DNA of 60,000 nt from Adiantum capillus-veneris. Taxonomy: Eukaryota; Streptophyta; Polypodiopsida; Polypodiales; Pteridaceae. Positions 37,049-49,170 of this stretch are shown one piece after another (position 1 is the first letter of the stretch; each line of letters begins with the position of its first letter). A model generated the notes under the pieces. It searched no databases. It was given only the letters and a program-made list of their open reading frames with translations, and was not told where the DNA came from. The stretch is from assembly GCA_014529385.2 (NCBI GenBank), contig CM043942.1, positions 64,391,184 to 64,451,183 of the forward strand, given 5' to 3'. A program made the position numbers and the translations under genes.

Positions 37049-37900
37049 CTATTGAAAGACTGTGTCGCAGTGCATGAGGGAGATATTGTGCAGTGACACC
37101 AGTGCCATGCAAACCCATTTGAGCGCCTCAAAAGCCGCTCCACGGAGGTAGGCTTGATGGGATCCCCTCTTGGCTTTGAAGTCCAATGACAACCTCATCT
37201 CATCCCATCTCAAGAGCCATTCCGCAAAGGGAATGTGCTGCTCTACCAACACCTCGTACATACTATTCACTACTACCCATCGCCTCCTACTCTAATAAAC
37301 TTGCACACATGTGACATCATCACCTTCATTGCCTTGCAGCTGCTGCTTTGCACCCTGGCACCTGTGTAGTCACTATACACATTGCGCATCCCGGCACATG
37401 TGTCCGCCAGCACAGACATCAGTTGAGCCATGTGCCAAAACGATGTCATGGCACTCATCCTCTTCCTTGGGTTGGACAACCCAATGCTCATCAAATTTGT
37501 GCAAACCACTTTATCGGCCTCGCCTTTTCTCATTTCACAAAATTTCATCGGCATGCCCACTGCATGATAAGACACTATGTAGGGAAGATCACTAAAAGTC
37601 CACCATAGACATCGCAAGATCATCCCCCTGCAATATTGTGGTGCTTGAACTGCTACTATTACTACTACTAGCTCCACCTTGTTCCTCTCCTCTCCACCGA
37701 CACAACTCATGCACCACACCACATATATAAACCCTTTCTTCATCGTATTGAGAGTCGCGGCTTGTCTCACACCGAATCAACCCTTGCTCTTCTACACAAA
37801 AAGCCTTCGCAATGTGGTTGATGCAATCGTCCCACAAAGCTTCATGACTCAAAGGAGCTGAGCTTGTCATATGTTTGCCAGTGCTCCTGACAGTCGTCAA
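37049..37900 (-). pseudogene. unrecognised broken gene, about 280 codons in three frames
   Basis: Three consecutive minus-strand ORFs read like one protein. Piece 1 (37900-37592) has PLSHEALWDDCINHIAKAF, RVYICGVVHELCRWRGEE, a poly-Ser stretch and ends near a TTTTAG. Piece 2 (about 37620-37273) goes on in the next frame with DLPYIVSYHAVGMPMKFCEM, DKVVCTNLMSIGLSNPRK and MTSFWHMAQLMSVLA. Piece 3 (about 37290-37049) has EVLVEQHIPFAEWLLRWDEM, LSLDFKAKRGSHQAYLRG and EALKWVCMALVSLH. Two frameshifts, near 37600 and 37285, would explain the switches. I do not recognise the family; it does not look like a retroelement protein. Confidence 0.45.
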
Positions 37901-38160
37901 CCTGAAGCGTCAACCCTGGCTCAAAATTCAAGTTAAAGTGAAAATTCAAATTAAAGTCTAGCTGGAAGGTTCAAATTAAAGTGCATCTCGATCAACCTTC
38001 ACCTTTAATTTTGTCATTATTCGTTTCAAAAGTTTGAGTTTGTAATCTTCCTATATTTTTGGAGCACGACGACACTAGAGTCACATTAGAGAAGTGGTGC
38101 TCCTCTAGATTTTAGAGCCTTGTGCCTCGCCCTCAAAATCAAGTTAGCACTGATTAGATA

Positions 38161-38430
38161 ATGCTTTCAAATTTTCAGCACATTTACTACAATAGTGAAT
38201 TTTGTATCATATGTACTAAATTTAGATTCAGAGGCTTTAAATTTACGACTTTCAAATGCAAGTGGGTGGTTATCTTGCATAAGAACTGCACCGATACCTT
38301 TTCCACTAACATCAATGACTACAACAACGAATGGTTGGTCAAATTCAGGCAATTGGAACACAAGTGCATTAGTCAAAGTGTTAACCCTCACAGACACCCT
38401 ATCACCTTCGATGGACGCCTTATTATTTAT
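38161..38430 (-). pseudogene. Ty3/gypsy RNase H fragment
   Basis: Minus strand reads LTNALVFQLPEFDQPFVVV, DVSGKGIGAVLMQ, HPLAFESRKF and ESKFSTYD, the start of the RNase H-like domain that follows RT in Ty3/gypsy polyproteins. It may belong to the same element as the gypsy RT at 43.1-44.6 kb (same strand, expected order), with later insertions between. Confidence 0.8.
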
Positions 38431-38540
38431 TTGATTGAGTCATGGAGTGGGCTTGTCAGTCCAATAGGTGTGTAGGTGATCGCCAATGAGAAGCGCACCA
38501 CTTATCATATTTTTACAGAAGTTTTGCAACGACCGGCCAT

Positions 38541-38704
38541 TGTGGGCGCCCATGTGTGAATGGATCAAACTCTTATAAAAGGTCCATTTGACCTAAAAAT
38601 CCTCATTCTTGGAGGTGCAAGCTAAGAAGTGCTCTTGCTCCATCTCTGTCTCCTTCTCCTTCGTGTGCTCACGTGTGTATGTGTGTGTGTGTGTGTGTGT
38701 ATGC

Positions 38705-38756
<52 letters not shown>

Positions 38757-38947
38757 GAGAGCATTGCAGTGGCATCGCGGCGGCCCTTGTTCTTCGCAGC
38801 ACAGGATTCTTCACGATGGAAGCATTGAGCAGTGAGTGACACACCATTGTTTCTTTGAGCTTGCTAGGACTGTCTAGTTGTGTGCTTGCAGCCTTTCGAG
38901 GCTTGCACACAAGTTTTCAGCCTTTGACACGTGCGGCAAAGCACACA
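38541..38947 (+). repeat. putative 5' LTR of gypsy-type element H
   Basis: Starts near TGTGGGCGCCC and ends near GCACACA just before a PBS-like sequence. A TATA box candidate (CTTATAAAAGG) lies at about 38572-38582, a suitable promoter for an LTR. No second copy was found, so the ends are tentative. A (GT)n-(GA)n array sits inside it. Confidence 0.4.
38680..38762. repeat. (GT)n-(GA)n compound microsatellite
   Basis: About 11 GT units, then ATGCT, then about 28 GA units with one TA interruption. Confidence 0.97.
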
Positions 38948-38949
38948 TT

Positions 38950-38968
38950 TTGGTGCCTCTGCCGAGGA
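38950..38968 (+). promoter_or_regulatory. putative gypsy-type primer-binding site
   Basis: TTTTGGTGCCTCTGCCGAGG resembles the plant gypsy PBS TGGCGCCGTTGCCGGGGA with several mismatches. It follows the candidate LTR of H. Confidence 0.45.
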
Positions 38969-40007
38969 CTGCTTTGCACTAAATCTTGAGGAGCACTCAG
39001 GGCTACCTATGGAAGCCTTTTCTCCATCTATTTTTAGTTTTTGTCTGGGTTTGTGTAGATTTGCTAAGTGGTTGTAATGCATAGGTTTGTTAGAATTTGT
39101 TATTGTTGAAATGTGCAAATTTTCTGTTAGGTTTGCTAAGATATGTAATGTGTAGGTGTTAATAGATCTATTAGCTGGTGTAAATCTGTAATGTACTCTA
39201 TGAGTAGATTGAGTACTTTGTGAGTGAGCAGTTTTGTTATATTAGTTAGTGTAGACAGTGAATAATAGTGTAGAAAGTGAGCAATAGAGTTGACTATCTG
39301 TGAGTGTGCAGTTCTGTGTTAGAGAATGTGTGAGCAGAGGTAATTAGTGGTAATTAGCTGGGTTAGCTGCAAGGAGGTTAGACAGAGCTATTAGGCGCTT
39401 TTGTGTGTGCGCGTAAGCTCGTCGTCTACGCGGCAACATTATCTTCAAAAAAAGATTTTATTGATTTTTTTAAAAATAATTTAAATTAAAAAAAACGCTC
39501 GAAAATATTGAGACAAAAAACGAAAACAGAAAGAAAATTAAAGAAACCTTTTCTTAAAAGGAAGGATCGAGATCGGGGTCATTCCCTCGAGCCCGAGCCC
39601 GAGTCCACCCAGGCCTTAGTACTCAATCTTATGATATACTATACACACTACTTTATGCATAAAGACTAGGACCTCAACTGAAGGGAGGGCATGCGGGATA
39701 AGTTCCTCAAGTCCTCCACCATCCCCTTCACACTCACCCTTGGGACTTACTAATTCTAGCCTTCTTCACACCTAGAAAATACTATTTTTAGGATTCTGAG
39801 AGATTTACATAACCAAATCAGGAGTTGTAAAGCACGACACCTCCCCCTAGCAAAGATGCTTGTTTTGAGCTATCACACGCCATATTTTGTGGCTTGGTTT
39901 AAAAAAAGAAACAAAAAATAACAAAAAAATTGGGTTGTAAACACCTAAAAAACTAGGTGAGCGGCCTTCACGGGCACTCGCCAATACTTCTAAAGTGTTG
40001 AGATCAC
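38969..40007. other. non-coding leader-like stretch
   Basis: No ORF of note. It includes an A/T-rich segment at 39440-39550 and a short GAGCCCGAGCCCGAG run near 39590. If H is an LTR element this would be its 5' untranslated leader. Confidence 0.45.
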
Positions 40008-40961
40008 ATGCACCTACACTCTGGTTGTGTGCTAGAGGACAAGCACATAGAGAGTATCTCTGTTTATGCGAGCACTCATTATTCCTCCACCTTAGGCTCT
40101 AGGCCCTCAACGGGAACCCAGAGTAGTACCACTCAGGACCCACATATTGCGTCTAGTGACTCTTCCTCTGACTACAACATCATGGAAGGTTACCCGATAC
40201 CTAATCACGATAGTTAAAGCTAAGACATGCATGCTATGGGCCCACGGTCCGGGCCGAGCGTGCTTAGCCACTTGAAGGAAACTTTTAGTAGAGCCACTAG
40301 CTCCAAACATGGAGCTAACAAGGTAAATGAAGGGAGTGGGGAAGTAAATTTTCCATTAATGACTAACGTAGAACCCATGCTCCTGGAGAGTGTGCACGTG
40401 AATACTTCATTCACTGGACCTTGTGACTCTTCAGAGCTATTCCTCTCCAAGGTTATATTACCTGATGGTAGAAGCCTTGCTGAAGTGCAAGAGGTTGAGT
40501 GATATATCATTGTGACTAGGGAAAAGGAAATTGAGAGCCTACGCAAGGTAGATCAATGGAGAGATCTTAAGGCAACGGCCCCTATGTCAACATCCATGCT
40601 AGTTGAGCAATTGAGTGCTCATGGATTAGCAACCACTAAGGGTCAACCCATTGAGAGCCACGTTGCATCTAGTTCAAAGGACACCCCTAGCACCTCAATC
40701 CCAGATGGAGCGTTTCTAAATGAGAACTGGGAGTATGAAATACAAATGGAAACTCTAACCAACCTATACACAAGTCACACCTATCACGTGGGTTGGTTAG
40801 ATGTCCAATCCACAATGGGTGCTACTAGTGTAGAGGATCGACAACAAAGAGTTTGTGATGTCATCCATAGGGTTATTGAGTTGGAGAGACAAAACAAAGG
40901 GATCCACATGCCTTCAGTGGGTCCCTCTATGAGATTCTTGGATACATGGAAGGCTAAGTAA
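40008..40961 (+). pseudogene. unrecognised ORF, 318 codons with three stops
   Basis: A single plus-strand frame runs from ATG at 40008 to TAA at 40961, broken only by TAA at 40215, TAA at 40221 and TGA at 40500. The first third is Ser/Thr-rich (STHYSSTLGSRPSTGTQSST). The rest has charged helical text: SGEVNFPLMTNVEPM, VTREKEIESLRKVDQW, LLRKV-like and EDRQQRVCDVIHRVIELER, ending RFLDTWKAK. No zinc knuckle, protease or RT motif. Its place after a possible LTR and PBS suggests a divergent gag, but no known gag signature was found. Confidence 0.45.
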
Positions 40962-43142
40962 TCAACCTTATCGCCTAATATTGGTGGGATGGTTATTGAC
41001 TCAGTGGAGTCAAGGCAAGATCAGGTTGTGTGTTGTATGCATTGTATGGAGGATGGGGCCATGATCAGACCATAACTCGTGCGTGTGATGTTGGTGAGGC
41101 ATTGAGAAGTCAGGAGGGAACAATGATGAGATCTAGGAAATTGTGGCGTGTTGATTATGGGCATGAGCATGTAGGAGCATGTGGGTGAGCTCATGTGATA
41201 AAGACAAGCGAGCAACTACAAGGCATTGGATTCAAAAATAGTGCAGCTTGGGTGGGTCAAGGGGATCCCAAAAAGGGTATGCAAGTTTGCAGATAGCGCC
41301 AAGCCAGTTTCGAGATGATGTCAAGAATGGAGGGTGTGTAAATGTTAAAAAGAGAAAACCAATAAGATCTTGTTCCCACAGAGACAAAGGCCTTTGAATG
41401 TGAACCCCCATGGCTAACTAGCTAGGGAGAGGGAGTCTCTTACATGATACAATAAAGAGAATGGCAAGAGGAAAAATATGAGTGTCGAGGTTTGTAAATT
41501 TTTGCAATAATAATATCTTAACCCAAAAATGGCAATCATTTGCCATGCACACTCCCCAAAAAACATAATAATCACAAAATCCTCTTGTCATTGATGGATC
41601 AAGCATACAACCTTGATGTTCGAGCTTGCACACAAAAAAATATGTTCAATTTTATGCCACTTTAGCAATACAAGCACAAAATTACGGCCTCATTTTCTCT
41701 CATGAAGAGTGCCATATTCTATCAATAAAACACTTGACCTCATTCTAACTATCATAATCCATGCTTGAGCCCATGAATCATGCATTGACAACATGAAATG
41801 AGACGAATTGGAAATCATGCATGCACAAAGATTGGGCTTCAATTTCAAAATTGATGCAATTTGATTGCCATTTGGGTAGCACACTTAAACAATGCATATA
41901 TTCCCTTATTGGCCATTCTAAGACCAATCAAAATCATTGCAATATGAATTTCTCATCTCCAATAGCTCAAATCATCCAAACCCAATTGGATTTGTCATTT
42001 TGGTTTATATGGCTACTCACATTTGTACTTATAAACACACAAATCAATGCACTTTTGACCATACCAATGAACTTGGCATACATTGTAATGGTAGTGCACT
42101 TAAAATCATCCCCAAGTGAGAACCAATCGGGTCATTCATCTCAAATCCTTTGATGATACACACCAATCTTTAGCTCCATTAATCATTATGATTGGTAACC
42201 AAGACCAATCATTCATCTCAAATTTGGACATCAAATGCCATTGATTAGGCACACACACCCAAATTTAGACCAAAACTATATGCAATTATTCCATCAACTT
42301 CACATTACATAGCTCAAATTGCATATTCAATCAAGCATGAATGAATGAATGAATGCATGCATGCTTAATTTCTCAAAGATTAACACTAATTTGACCCAAT
42401 CAAAATTCAAAATTAACTCTTTTGGCCATGCAATTAGTCCTATCCCTAATGTTTACATGCACATTTGATACATATTTTACAATCAACAAGCATTTGGGTG
42501 CCCCAATTGACCATCAATCATTCAATCAAGTGGTCTTCAATTGGGCACACACACTCTTTCTTTGCCCAAATTTTTGGCATTTAGGCTTATCCAATGATTG
42601 AATTTTCAACACACACTAATTGCATTGAATTTGGCCTCCCCAATCATCACATGCCAATCAAGGTACTCTAATCATATCACACACAAGGGACATTAATCTC
42701 AAGGCCCTTAAACCTCCACATATTAAGCACACAATTAGACACAAAATCTAATAACATGACCAATAGTGCACACACTACACTAATCAAGAGAATTAGAGGA
42801 GTCATCAACTAATTGAAGTACTCATGGAAGAAGAGTGCTAAGATCAAAGAAAGAAGTCATTACCTCTCTCAAATCTATAATAATGAGAGTGCAAAACTAC
42901 TTCATGACATAATGAAATATAGAGAAGGCTAGATTAATGAGCAAAATAGAGATTAGATTAATCAAGAAGAGCTACTCTAATTACAAAGGATTAGCACTAT
43001 CCTTCTAAGCATGGGCATTAAGCTCAAGGCTATGCCATCCATAAAGTGAACACTCAAGAATGGCTTCTCTTTAAGCATAGGGCTCTTTTATAGGTTTGGA
43101 CCTCAATCCCTTCAACTATGGGATTAAGTTGAGCCATTTTGT
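40962..43142. other. AT-rich non-coding stretch
   Basis: No gene recognised. It contains a (TGAA)n-(TGCA)n run near 42340-42364 and repeated short phrases such as CATTCATCTCAAAT. A minus-strand ORF at 41418-41633 is protein-like but unknown. Confidence 0.55.
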
Positions 43143-43702
43143 CTAAAGCTTATACAACATGGAACTCCTAAATGAGCCCAAATCCTTATACAATGAATAG
43201 GAAATATTGTGCACAATAGCACATCCATAGCTTGGTGCATAATTGGTGTAGCATGTGTTAGCTGCTGCTAACACCTCATCTTTGGACCCTTCTTCACATT
43301 CTTTAATTGGTAGATCATCAATGAAAGGCACATGAGGAATAAAGTCCCTTAATACCTTATTCATGCCATTCATCATATGAGCTATTGAATTAGTAGCACC
43401 GTGTGGTAGAGTGCACATCCTTACCAAACTGAGAGTTGTGTGCATCGTAGTAAGATCCTTTTTCTCCAAAGCTAACTAAGATTGATTGTATCAAGAGTAG
43501 AGATCACCCATATAGTAAATAGATCTACCTGCAAAGGCCTCAACAAATTCATTCACAATTGGGCCACCAGTACCCACATTGCAGATTGTTACCTTGTTAA
43601 CCAGCTACATATCATGTATGAACCTTAAAGTACCATTCTTCTTTGGCACAATGAACCATCAAGTGTAGTAGGGTGCAAATGATGGTTTCAAAATGCCCAT
43701 TT

Positions 43703-43852
43703 GCATCTTCTCATTAAGCAAATCAATAATCTTTGGCAAGTGAGATTTTGGAACTGGAATGGGATGTAAGCTCCATGGCATCTTCTCATTAAGCAAATCA
43801 ATAATCTTTGGCAAGTGAGATTTTGGAACTGGAATGGGATGTAAGCTCCATG
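43703..43852. repeat. 75-bp exact tandem duplication in G
   Basis: Units 43703-43777 and 43778-43852 appear identical. On the minus strand they encode the same 25 residues twice (MPWSLHPIPVPKSHLPKI and on), in frame. The lack of divergence marks it as recent. Confidence 0.95.
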
Positions 43853-44363
43853 GCATGTGAGGAACAATGAGTATGAACATAGGTGAAACAACACTCGGAT
43901 CCACACACCCAATCTTGCTTGGATCAAAAGAAAAATATTTACCGTGGTTTTCAGGCATACCTTGAAAGCATTTAATCTCGTCTTCATTGAGGAAACCATC
44001 CTCTCCAATCTTCAACTGCTCCAATGTCTCCTTAGTAAATTTGTGTCCAATGTTCTTCTAATTTCTAAGTATAGGATGTCAAAAAGCTTCATTGAACATC
44101 CCATCACTTCCTTCTAGTAGAGGTGGAGCCAGTGGTCTCACTTTCTTGCAACCGTCTTGTACTTGGTCTCTACCCGTGCTTCAACTGCTTCATCTAAATC
44201 TTCCTTAATATGAATAAGTGCCGTGTATATGTCTAGTTCTTCATACATGTCCATTGAGTGCACTTTAACAATGTCAGTTCCACTTTCTAACCTACTTTGC
44301 TTGATCTACTCAAGCTTTGGCATAGTATCAACATAAGATACCTCTTCAAAGATTCTTGAAATC

Positions 44364-44420
44364 ATATCATCTAGCTCAAGCACATCAACACATATCATCT
44401 AGCTCAAGCACATCAACACA
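44364..44420. repeat. 28-bp tandem duplication in G
   Basis: CATATCATCTAGCTCAAGCA with CATCAACA occurs twice back to back. Confidence 0.9.
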
Positions 44421-44658
44421 TCCCTGCAATTCACTTTGAATACTTGAAACATATTGTTTCTCCCACTTAGGCAGCTTATTAAATTTTTTGTAAGATAATG
44501 AACCCTTAGATGTCAACCCCAAAAGCTCTGAGAAGAGAAAGCTTCTCTTTGCAAGAACTTCTCCTCACTTGTACCACCCATAGTCCTGCTTTATAGTGGC
44601 ACCCCAAGAAAATCCTATGCAAACTTGTGTTCTTTGAACTCCTTGCATATTTAGGGGA

Positions 44659-44874
44659 ATGGGAAAAGATGACCTTGGGAAAAATAGGATGAAGTTGCAG
44701 CTAGCTAATGGCTATATTGCAAAATCTATTGGTATTTTGGAACAGGTGGTGATGAATTCTTGTGGAATCAAGTATGAGCATAAGTTTGCTATAGTAGATT
44801 TAGGTACTAAGAATAACTATGATGTTATTCTAGGAAGGCCATTCATGCACCAATTAGAGATGGTTCATGACTAG
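44659..44874 (+). pseudogene. element D, retropepsin-like protease fragment
   Basis: Reads MKLQLANGYIAKSIGILEQV, then FAIVDLGTKNNYDVILGRPF, the carboxyl half of the aspartic protease of Ty3/gypsy pol (ANG...G...DVILG(R/M)P(F/W)). The catalytic D-S/T-G part should lie upstream but is beyond the left edge of D. About 70 codons are open. Confidence 0.7.
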
Positions 44875-45065
44875 AGCTATGATTATATGTACTTGGGCCA
44901 CATGGAGACCAGGTCCACACTCATCAACCTAAGTGACCACAAATGCAAAGATGACAGAGAACACCCGTAGAGGATTTCAATTCTACAACTGCTACAGAAT
45001 TTAAAGTGCCTGCATTGCTAAACTCTAAATCTCACCTATGGATGTTTGGAGCTTCAAACTATGAA

Positions 45066-45070
45066 AATTT
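45066..45070. repeat. target-site duplication of C (left)
   Basis: AATTT directly before the left LTR; repeated at 49743-49747 directly after the right LTR. Confidence 0.93.
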
Positions 45071-45297
45071 TGTTGGAATTAGGGTTGCAGAGAAACACAC
45101 ACAGCTTGGAGAAGACAAAGGAAGCTCAAGGCACACAATAGAGAGTATGTTACTTAGTGTGCAATGGAAAGATAGATAGCCCTAGAGTGATGGGCGTATA
45201 TACAATGCACGGGAGAAAAAACCTCCTAAAGAGGGAAAAAATGCCCCGGCGGTCCTAGTGTGTTCACACACATCACTACCACATGTATATGGTAACA
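45071..45297 (-). repeat. element C, 3' LTR
   Basis: TGTTGGAATT...GGTAACA on the plus strand, 227 bp; pair of 49516-49742. Confidence 0.95.
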
Positions 45298-45310
45298 AAT
45301 CCCCCCTGGA
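45298..45310 (-). promoter_or_regulatory. element C, polypurine tract
   Basis: Minus strand reads CCAGGGGGGATT directly before the 3' LTR start TGTTACC. Confidence 0.85.
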
Positions 45311-45372
45311 GTGATGCGGTGAACGAGAGCTGGCACATGAGTAAAGGGAAGTGCCATGCCCTGAGGACAGGA

Positions 45373-46640
45373 TCATTCCACAAAGGGGAGTAAGCACAAA
45401 GCTTTGCGGAAAGCTTCAAGCTTCTCACGAGACAATGCCTTTGTGAAAAGATCTGCAAGGTTGTCCTGTGTTGGCACATAAGCCAAGCTGATCTCTCCTG
45501 CTGAGAGCCTCTCCCTGACATAGTGGTAATGCACCTCAATGTGCTTTGTGCGAGCATGAAAAACTGGGTTCCTCGCAACTGCCAATGCGCTCTGACTGTC
45601 AGTGTAGATAGTGTTGGCAGTGTCCTGTCCAACACCCAAGTCAACCATAAGGCGTCTGAGCCATACACACTCAACCGTAGCTGTGAAGACTGCCCTGTAC
45701 TCAGCCTCACAACTCAAAGTGGCCACAGTAGGTTGCTTCTTGCTCAACCATGATATACATGAACTGCCAAGCATGAAACAAAAACCACTTGTGGACACTT
45801 GCATGTCAAAACAACCAGCCCAATCTGAGTCCGAAAAAGCATGTAAGTCTGGTGGCAATGATCCCCCCTTGGGATAAAACAAGCCAAGATGTAAAGTGCC
45901 ACTAAGGTAGCGGAAAATCCTCTTGACAGCCTGCCAATGCTTAGACCCTGAGCTATGCATAAATCTGCTGACCTGCGAGACTGCAAACTGAATATCTGGC
46001 CTCGTGTTGCATACATAAATGAGGCAGTCAACAGCAGTTTGGTAAAGAGTGACATCAGCAGGATCGCCAGCATCATGTAGACTCAACTTCAAACCTGTTT
46101 CCATGGGAGTGGCAATAGGTTTGCAATCCTCAAGTCCAAACTTACATAGCAATGTCTCTATGTAACTTTTCTGACACAAGGCAATACCACCATCACACTG
46201 CTTAAACTGTATACCCAAGTAATGATGCAACAGCCCCAAATCTTTCATCTTGAAAGTAGCATTCAAATCAGCCTTAAATTCAGCAATATGTCTCTCATTT
46301 GGTCCAGTGATCAGCAAATCATCAACATAAAGAACCACAATGAGAAATACATCATCCTCAGGCTTTACATACAATGTGCTTTCTGTTGGACTGTTACGAA
46401 AGCCTCGTTTAACCAAATGAGTGTCAACTTTCTCATACCAAGCACGAGGAGATTGCTTCAACCCATACAAAGCCTTCTTACATTTGCACACTTTGTCCTC
46501 TTGTCCTTTTATGACAAAACCGCGAGGCTGCGTTACATAAACTTCCTCAAATATGTCACCATTCAAGAAAGCAGTAACAATGTCTGATTGATGTACATCC
46601 CAACCAAAATGAGCTGCCAATGCACATAATAGGCTGTTCT
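45373..46640 (-). pseudogene. element C, RT (lacking its N-terminal part) and RNase H
   Basis: Begins in mid-RT: NSLLCALAAHFGWDVHQ, where copia normally has TVLALAA...DVxxAFLNG. The region from WVYK to ETFAPV, roughly 110-150 residues, is missing. The remainder is complete: SDIVTAFLNGDIFEEVYV, KALYGLKQSPRAW, catalytic VLYVDDLLITG, HYLGIQF, then TRPDIQFAVSQVSRFM and RNase H with FSDSDWAGC, SCEAEYRAV, and the active-site TDSQSAL and HIEVHYHYVRE, ending LLPFVE at 45373. No stop is seen over 415 codons. This protein would copy element RNA into DNA in virus-like particles but cannot fold a full RT here. Confidence 0.93.
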
Positions 46641-46741
46641 AAGAAATTTTCAGAAACCCCCATAGGCTGTACATTTGCCTCATTGGAACTTACATTCGTA
46701 TTTCCACCACTGAAAAGAGGCAACAAAGTGTCATAAATGTC

Positions 46742-49170
46742 CTATGAGCTTACATTACTGTCTCTAGTACATGACAGCAAGGGCTGAACAGAGTCTTCCA
46801 CAAACACTACATCCCGTGAAACCAGAATACGTTTTGTTTGTGGATGATACAACCTGTAACCTTTGCTTTCAGTACTATAACCAACAAAAATACATTTGAC
46901 AGCCTTATCATCCAATTTTCTGCGCTGCACTTGTGGCACCAAAGCATATGCCAAACAGCCAAAAACACGCATGTGCTCAATAGAAGGTTTTCTATCATGC
47001 CATGCTTCATATGGAGTAATAGACTGCAAAGCTTTCGTAGGACACCTGTTAAGTACATAAGTGGCACACATGATGGCCTCAAGCCAAAAAGAAGGCGGCA
47101 AAGCTTGACTTTTGACCATACATCGTGCCATTTCCGTTAGTGACCTGTTTTTCCTCTCAGCAACACCATTTTGCTGAAGTGTATAAGGCACTGTACATTG
47201 GTGTTTTATCCCACGACTAGCCAGAAATGCATTAAATTCATGAGACATATACTCCCCCCCTCGATCGGAACGGAGGGTGCCCATAGTACATTTTGAGACA
47301 TTTTCAGCCATAGCCAAAAATTGTTTGAAGCGCATAAAAACTTCGGACTTCGCTTTAAGCGGAAATACCCATGCATGCCTGGAGTAATCATCAATGAAAG
47401 TCACGAAGTACAGGTAATTGCCCAAGGACGGAGTTTGCATGGGCCCACAAACATCACTATGCACAAGCTGCAACCTGCATGTGGCCCTAACTGAACCATC
47501 CTTTGGAAACTTAGAATGCTGCATTTTACCCAGAATACAGCCTTCACAAACATGTTTGACAGGTGCTTCAAGAGGCGGCAAAGAAGCAACCATATCAGAT
47601 TTCTGCAAACGCAGCAAACTGGCAAAATTCAGATGACCAAAACGTGCATGCCAAAGTTTTGCATCTGAAATAGCCCTTGAATCTACAACAGCATTTGCAA
47701 AATTTTGTCCACACTTGTCATACAAAGTGAGCTTATACAGCCCACGGCACAAGAGCCCAGATGCAACAATTTCATCACCAAAACTGAGATCATGAACTGT
47801 ACATCTGTCATCCACAAATTTGACTACAAGTCCAAGTCTAGCAAGTGCGGATACAGACAAGAGATTCTTCTTGATCCCAGGTACATAAAGTGCATCAACA
47901 AGTGTGAAGGAACTGCCATTAGCAGCAGTGAGCACAATCTTTCCAACTCCCTGAACTGGATAAGAGGTGTTGTTGGCACAAGTGACTGAATTCCCATGAG
48001 GGAAAGACTCGAGAGAGGTAAACAATTCACGATGTGAGGTAATGTGCTTTGTAGCACCACTGTCAAAATACCACACATGTGAATCTGCAGCAATTGACAA
48101 GCATGCATCATGGACAGCAGGATTGTAAGTGCACTCTGCGCTAAAAGCCCATTCTGCATCAACATCAGCATCACAATCTCCTTTCACAGAAGACTCAACA
48201 ATGGCTGCATTTGTAGTGGAACCAGCATTTGCAGTGGAACCACCCTCTTTCTTCTTAGCCTCTTTGGCATTCAACTTAGGACACGACTTGATCAAGTGAT
48301 CATTGGATTTACAATAATGGCAACGCATCTTCTTTTTGCCCTTATCACCAGAATTGCCAAACGAAGTGCTGCCACCAGAAGCATTAGGAACAGAATTTTT
48401 GCCACTCGCAGCAGAACCATAAGAAGTGGCTGCATTACTGTTACCACCCTTTCTTTGAGAAGCAATAAAAGCCTGTTCAACTGCACGCTGCCTAGTCCTG
48501 TTTTTTCTAGAAAGTGACTCTTGCAACAGCAATGTGCATAATGCATCAAACTTGACAACTTCAGGATTTCCTTCGGTCATCAGTCTCCAAGTACTAGCAA
48601 AAGTCTGGTAGGAATCTGGTAAGGCATCAAGAACAGTCTGCACAAGGGAACTGTCCGAAATGACTTCACCTGCAGAAATGAGTTGCTCATTGATATCCTT
48701 GACACTAGCAAGGAAGTGTCCATATCATCTTCCTCATGCATAATCTTCGACTCTAGCTCTTTACGCAGCAAAGCAATTTTAGCCTCATTGCGGCTTGCAT
48801 AAAGACCTGCTAGAATATCCCAAGCCTGTTTTGCAGATTGTGCTGAACGGATGTGAGGAATAATGGTGCGCTTCACAGACAACGCAATCAATGCATGAGC
48901 CTGCGCATCCTTAACATCCCAACGAGCTTGTTCTGTCGTAGGCAAAACAACTCTAACAGTTGCAATCCTTGCAGCAAGACCTGCAACATCCTCAACATCG
49001 CCTACATCTTCAGAACCAGGACGTACATCAATGCCCTGCACAATGTTCCAGACACCTTTTGACACAAGAACATGTTGCATCATATTAGCCCACATAGGGT
49101 AGTTGTCCCCATCCAACCTGTCCTCAGCAGCAAACATCTTGAACACATCTGTGTTGTTGTTGTCAGCCAT
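46742..49170 (-). pseudogene. element C, gag-protease-integrase
   Basis: Starts at ATG 49170 with MADNNNTDVFKMF and copia gag text (NYPMWANMMQHVL, RSAQSAKQAWDILAGLY). A single T missing near 48716 shifts the frame after MHEEDDMDT; the next frame continues with VQTVLDALPDSYQTF. Then come a CCHC knuckle (CHYCKSNDHLIKSC), protease with YFDSGATKHIT, an integrase zinc motif (HARFGHL...CEGC), and the integrase core: HSDVCGPM, FIDDYSRHAW, RSDRGGEY and QQNGVAERKNR, and a GKGY-type end (VGYSTESKGYRLYHP). TAG at 46742-46744 ends it; the downstream frame stays copia-like to the RT deletion. Only one frameshift separates this from an open 800-codon frame. Confidence 0.94.

Larger units (their letters stand above)
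43143..44640 (-). pseudogene. element G: Ty3/gypsy pol fragment (RT region)
   Basis: Minus-strand remnant of a gypsy polyprotein. Upstream text near 44640-44440 includes KFNKLPKWEKQYVSSIQ. The ORF at 44024-43659 leads into RT, which continues across stops with FIVPKKNGTLRF, then NVGTGGPIVNEFVEAFAGR and MGDLYS, then DLTTMHTTLSLVRMCTLPHG, ATNSIAHMMNGMNKVLRDF and FIDDLPIKEC (catalytic IDD, normally LDD or IDD). Frame changes and several stops are present. The motif set differs from D and F, so this is a different gypsy lineage. A 75-bp in-frame duplication lies at 43703-43852. Confidence 0.8.

Noticed and set aside
46222-46587. Plus-strand ORFs across 45.5-48.5 kb
   Set aside because: Shadows of the copia C polyprotein on the minus strand.
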